15,444 bases of DNA from Kiritimatiellota bacterium (GTDB lineage: Bacteria; Verrucomicrobiota; Kiritimatiellia; JAAZAB01), in the NCBI GenBank assembly GCA_008636095.1, contig VSJD01000023.1, forward strand, positions 1 to 15,444, in the 5' to 3' direction. The notes below the pieces were generated by a model that saw nothing but the letters and a program-made list of their open reading frames with translations, was not told the DNA's origin and did no database searches. Positions 12,600 to 15,444 of the stretch are shown here, piece by piece. Position 1 is the stretch's first letter; each line of letters opens with the position of its first letter. Both the position numbers and the translations under genes were made by a program.

Positions 12600-14192
12600 A
12601 TGCGCAGAACGACATGCCGCAATAGACTCGTCTGGCAAGGCCACCGAGCGAGATTTATCTTTGTGGCGGCGATATGCCTGGGATTGCTGGTGACGTCCGC
12701 CCGCGGCGGGAGCCTGGATGACCCGGGGGCGCCGACTGACCCGGCCAGCGCGATGTATACGGCGCAGGACCTCTATAATCGGCTGGCGTTCGGCACTAAT
12801 GCCCCGAAACGCGCGGGCGCGTTCACGGAGCCGACGGCGGGGCCGACGAATGTCACGATGTATTCAACGGACGAGATCATGGCCAAGGCGCCCGCGACGA
12901 ATGTGTCCGGCGCGGTGGACGGCGAAGTGCTCTCCGGAAAAACGTTCTGGGGCCTGACGCAGGGCGCCTGGGGTACGCGCACCGGCACGATCGCAACGGT
13001 GACGCTCTCTCCGGCCCATGACACGGTGTCGAACGGTTACTACGCGGCGACAACCCTGCACGCGGTGGATGCGGACCTGGCGGCGGGGAACATTGCAAGC
13101 AATATCGCTATTTTTGGCGTCACGGGAACGGCAATTGAGGCGACCGGCGATGCGGTAGTGGCCGATGTGCTGGCGACAAAAACATTTTCTAAATCCGGCG
13201 CAAGCGGGCTGACCGGGACGATGACGAACCAGGCCGCACGCGGCTTTATGCCGGGTACGGCGAATGTGCCGATTCCTGCGGGCTACTACAGCGGCAGCGG
13301 CGTGGTTACCGGCGATGGCGCCCTGGTGACCGGCAACATCAAGGCCGGGACGACAATCTTTGGCGTGGCGGGATCGAACGCCGTCGTGGACACGACGGTC
13401 GCGACGGCGACGACGAACGACCTACTATCGGGCAAGACGGCCTGGGTGCAGGGCGCGGCAATCACCGGCACGATTGAAACGGTGACGCTGTCGGGCGCGA
13501 CAACGGTCATGGCGGCGGGGAACTATGCGGCGACGAACCTGGCGCAGGTGGCGACGAACCTGGCGGCGGGGAATATCAAAACGAATGAGAATATTTTCGG
13601 TGTGGTAGGCACGTATGAGGTTGGTGGCGGTAGCGTCACCAATGCGCCGGTGCCGAAGACGGGTCAGACGAACTCGTATGCGGACTACGACGATGGGTGG
13701 TATAGTACGAACGTGGGCGTGGCGTTGCCTAATCCGCGGTTCACGGTAGTTGGTGCAGCGGATACTGCGGAGACGAACCAGATCAGGGACAACTTGACCG
13801 GGCTGATCTGGGCGCGGAACGCGAACTTTGCGGGTGGGCAAAAGACTTGGCAGAATGCGCTTAACTATATCGCTGCGACAAACGCATCTTTAACCCTCTA
13901 TGGCGGCACCAACGACTGGCGGTTGCCGAACGTGCGGGAATTATTCAGTCTGATTCACCTCGGCTACTACAGTCCTGCTCTTTGTGATACGGAAGGGACC
14001 GCACAGTGGGAGGACGGCAATCCATTTACAGGCGTCCAGTCGGATATTGGATCTGGATCCAGCGAATACTGGGCGTCGTCTACGTACACGCCCAATTCGA
14101 GCGCGAGTTGGTTCGTGAGGCTGGGCGATGGCGAAGTGAGTCGCACCAGCATTAACGAATGGTATTTCGTGTGGCCCGTCCGCGGCCCATAA
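12600..14192 (+). CDS. secreted Lcl/DUF1566 protein, copy 2
   Basis: 530 residues, paralogous to the gene immediately upstream along its whole length: signal peptide (HRARFIFVAAICLGLLVTSA), three GYY...GNI...IFGVxG repeats, C-terminal Lcl_C/DUF1566 domain ending WYFVWPVRGP. I start it at ATG 12600, which aligns exactly with the upstream copy and has AAGGT nine nucleotides before it. The frame is open back to 12510 inside the upstream gene, but that extension is only that gene's tail read in another frame. Compared with copy 1 there is a 5-residue insertion (around DIGSG) before SSEYW, and about 30 strongly changed codons between SSTY and VWPVRGP. It is probably co-transcribed with copy 1 (68-bp gap). 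Confidence 0.85.
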   Translation: MRRTTCRNRLVWQGHRARFIFVAAICLGLLVTSARGGSLDDPGAPTDPASAMYTAQDLYNRLAFGTNAPKRAGAFTEPTAGPTNVTMYSTDEIMAKAPATNVSGAVDGEVLSGKTFWGLTQGAWGTRTGTIATVTLSPAHDTVSNGYYAATTLHAVDADLAAGNIASNIAIFGVTGTAIEATGDAVVADVLATKTFSKSGASGLTGTMTNQAARGFMPGTANVPIPAGYYSGSGVVTGDGALVTGNIKAGTTIFGVAGSNAVVDTTVATATTNDLLSGKTAWVQGAAITGTIETVTLSGATTVMAAGNYAATNLAQVATNLAAGNIKTNENIFGVVGTYEVGGGSVTNAPVPKTGQTNSYADYDDGWYSTNVGVALPNPRFTVVGAADTAETNQIRDNLTGLIWARNANFAGGQKTWQNALNYIAATNASLTLYGGTNDWRLPNVRELFSLIHLGYYSPALCDTEGTAQWEDGNPFTGVQSDIGSGSSEYWASSTYTPNSSASWFVRLGDGEVSRTSINEWYFVWPVRGP

Positions 14193-14284
14193 TGAAGATA
14201 ATTCGATTGTTTCTGGAGGGCGGCCTGCCCGAGGGTGGCAAGTTGGGATACCGGCGCTATGGGGTTTTTGACTATAAGGTCAAG

Positions 14285-15444
14285 ATGAGAAACAGGAATA
14301 TATATTCAGCAAGCGCGCGTAAAATAGTTTTATTTTCATTTATGGCTTTTGCCGCTGGAATGGTTTTTGCCGACGGCAACATTGACCCGACCAACAAGTA
14401 TGCCTGGGCCGAGAACGCCGGATGGCATAACTATGCGCCGACGCATGGCGGCGTGACTGTGCATCCGAATGGGGCGAACGGCTATTTGGCCGGGTACGTC
14501 TGGGCGGAGAGCATTGGCTGGATCAAGCTCGGCGCCGGCACGGGTCCCTACGCGAACACGGCGGCCAACAACTACGGCGTCAATCTGGATGCCGCCGGCA
14601 ACCTCTCCGGCTATGCCTGGAGCGAGATTGGCGGCTGGATTAATTTTCATCCCACCGACAGTCAGGTAACCATCAATTTGACCACGGGTTCCTTCGACGG
14701 CTATGCCTGGAGCGAGTTCAGCGGCTGGATTCACTTCAAAAACGACTCCCCGGCGTATAACGTTTGCATGATTATGGAGCCGACGGCAAACGGCTGGCTG
14801 GCAATCCAAGTGACTCCAGCCGGCGGGACTTGGCAGTTGACGACTCCGGCTGGCTATACCGGTCCGACTTCGGGCACGGGCAACCTGACGGCGGTGAGCG
14901 CGGTCACGGGTGGATATGACATTGCCTACGGCGCGTTGGCTGGCTACGTTGCGCCGAGCAATCAATCCCAGTTTGTCACCGGCGGAAGCACCTCCATCTT
15001 CACTGGCGTATATCTGCAAATCTCTACCAACATCGGAACGCCGACAGGTGTGTCGGCCACGGAAGGAACCTATACGAACAAGATTCGGGTAATCTGGCAG
15101 GGCGTGGCCGGGGCGACCGGCTATGAAATCTGGCGCAGTCAGACGAATGATCCTACCACGGCTGCTTGGATTGCCAGCATCGCGGCAGACGCCGCTCTTG
15201 TCAGTGCTGAACAAGCAAACATCGAACATCCAACATCCAACATCGAACATCGAACGGATCAGTCTTTACGCTCCACGCTCTACGCTCCACTCGCCTGGGC
15301 GAAGCGCTCCGGCGGAGCCTGGCGCTCAACGTCCACCTACGACGACTACGCCATCGTGCCAATCTATTCGTATTACTACTGGGTGCGGGCCAAGACGGCA
15401 ACGCTGATCAGTCCAATGAGTTACGTGGGCATGGGCTATGCCGC
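14285..15444 (+). CDS. secreted YAWSE/GWI-repeat protein with FN3 domain (3' partial)
   Basis: The frame is open from ATG 14285 to the window end (386 codons, no stop). A signal peptide ends near AAGMVFADG. Residues about 38-160 hold three to four copies of a Tyr/Val-x-Trp-(A/S)E...GW motif (YAWAENAGWHNY, YVWAESIGWIKLG, YAWSEIGGWINF, YAWSEFSGWIHF), probably small beta modules. A middle part (PAGYTGPTSGTGNLTAVSAV, YGALAGYVAP) precedes an FN3-like domain from about residue 251 (TNKIRVIWQGVAGATGYEIW) through YYYWVRAKTA. Between its strands, residues ~312-348 are encoded by an interspersed repeat. The start has AAGG five nucleotides upstream. An in-frame ATG at 14192 overlaps the previous stop (TAATG) but would bury the signal peptide. 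It is an exported protein with no recognised enzymatic motif. Confidence 0.8.
   Translation, partial: MRNRNIYSASARKIVLFSFMAFAAGMVFADGNIDPTNKYAWAENAGWHNYAPTHGGVTVHPNGANGYLAGYVWAESIGWIKLGAGTGPYANTAANNYGVNLDAAGNLSGYAWSEIGGWINFHPTDSQVTINLTTGSFDGYAWSEFSGWIHFKNDSPAYNVCMIMEPTANGWLAIQVTPAGGTWQLTTPAGYTGPTSGTGNLTAVSAVTGGYDIAYGALAGYVAPSNQSQFVTGGSTSIFTGVYLQISTNIGTPTGVSATEGTYTNKIRVIWQGVAGATGYEIWRSQTNDPTTAAWIASIAADAALVSAEQANIEHPTSNIEHRTDQSLRSTLYAPLAWAKRSGGAWRSTSTYDDYAIVPIYSYYYWVRAKTATLISPMSYVGMGYA
15218..15329 (+). repeat. composite interspersed repeat inside a coding region
   Basis: Three parts follow one another. The first is tandem ATCGAACATCCAACATCC-type repeats (15218-15255). The second is TTACGCTCCACGCTCTACGC (from 15266), repeating CTCCACGCT/CTACGCT. 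The third is a GC-rich tail with the palindrome GCTCC-GGC-GGAGC (15306-15318). These are familiar PVC-type short interspersed repeats, otherwise usually found between genes. Here they keep the reading frame, encoding NIEHPTSNIEHRT and RSTLYAPLAWAKRSGGAW. Confidence 0.7.

Larger units (their letters stand above)
10900..14192 (+). repeat. 1646-bp tandem duplication (two units)
   Basis: Unit 1 starts at about 10900 and unit 2 at about 12546, a constant offset of 1646 bp that holds at the start codons (10954 and 12600) and at the central repeats (11625 and 13271). Each unit carries one Lcl/DUF1566 gene with about 54 bp of conserved leader. Divergence is uneven: a 231-bp core is nearly identical, while the ends of the two genes differ strongly. 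Confidence 0.9.

Noticed and set aside
11640..13510. Two identical minus-strand 74-residue frames in the paralogues
   Set aside because: They are antisense shadows of the conserved core of the DUF1566 genes; identity follows from the DNA duplication.
10954..14192. A complete diversity-generating retroelement
   Set aside because: Only candidate variable genes are present. No reverse transcriptase, accessory protein or template repeat is seen, so it is kept as a hypothesis only.
14192..14284. Upstream in-frame start (TAATG) for the YAWSE-FN3 gene
   Set aside because: It would give translational coupling, but it places about 31 charged residues before the signal peptide. ATG 14285 has AAGG at good spacing.
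14336..15250. Long minus-strand open frame beginning MFDVGCWMFDV
   Set aside because: It starts inside the interspersed repeat and runs antisense to a plus-strand frame with a signal peptide, YAWSE repeats and FN3 motifs. Its sequence is Arg/Gly-rich without domains.

Overview
The window looks like accessory chromosome from a Gram-negative bacterium of the PVC group (Kiritimatiellota, Verrucomicrobiota or Lentisphaerota). I infer this from the style of the content and have run no search. The signs are secreted proteins built from FG-GAP, Lcl/DUF1566 and YAWSE...GWI repeats, plus short AT-rich interspersed repeats of the GAATTCTGACTCCTGAATTC and ATCGAACATCCAACATCC types, which I associate with that group. 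The layout is a surface-glycan block flanked by genes and gene relics for secreted repeat proteins.

Region by region: (1) 1-378, the 3' end of an FG-GAP/VCBS repeat protein with an exact 135-bp period. (2) 379-1299, a gene-free stretch full of repeat debris: three consecutive perfect hairpins, an inverted 25-mer pair, a tRNA-Lys(CTT)-like anticodon-arm fragment and a possible IS-end relic. (3) 1300-3513 (-), an O-antigen-ligase/polymerase family membrane protein with a TPR-like tail. Its last codons lie in an interspersed repeat. (4) 3681-5972 (+), a two-domain GT2-GT4 glycosyltransferase whose 3' end overlaps the convergent operon by 132 bp. (5) 10611 down to 5841 (-), a tightly coupled four-gene operon: Stealth-family sugar-phosphate transferase, ABC exporter, GT4-like glycosyltransferase, GT32-like glycosyltransferase. 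All junctions are 4-8 bp stop/start overlaps, and a near-consensus sigma70 promoter precedes the first gene. (6) 10674-10817 (+), a relic of another FG-GAP protein. (7) 10954-14192 (+), two tandem paralogous secreted Lcl/DUF1566 proteins from a 1646-bp duplication. (8) 14285 to the window end (+), a secreted protein with YAWSE...GWI repeats and an FN3 domain, into which an interspersed repeat has been inserted in frame.

How it may work together: the GT2-GT4, GT4, GT32 and Stealth proteins could build a phosphodiester-containing surface glycan, the ABC half-transporter could move a lipid-linked intermediate or substrate, and the periplasmic ligase/polymerase could attach or polymerise it. The Lcl/DUF1566 pair and the YAWSE-FN3 protein are probably exported surface proteins. 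Sampled GC contrasts strongly: about 43% in one 60-nt sample of the ligase against 70-72% in two samples of the glycosyltransferase/ABC block. The parts may therefore have different origins.

The best candidates for something undescribed are the Stealth-ABC-GT operon, whose first gene has no canonical start codon, the focally variable C-termini of the duplicated DUF1566 proteins, and the domestication of an interspersed repeat inside an FN3 coding sequence.
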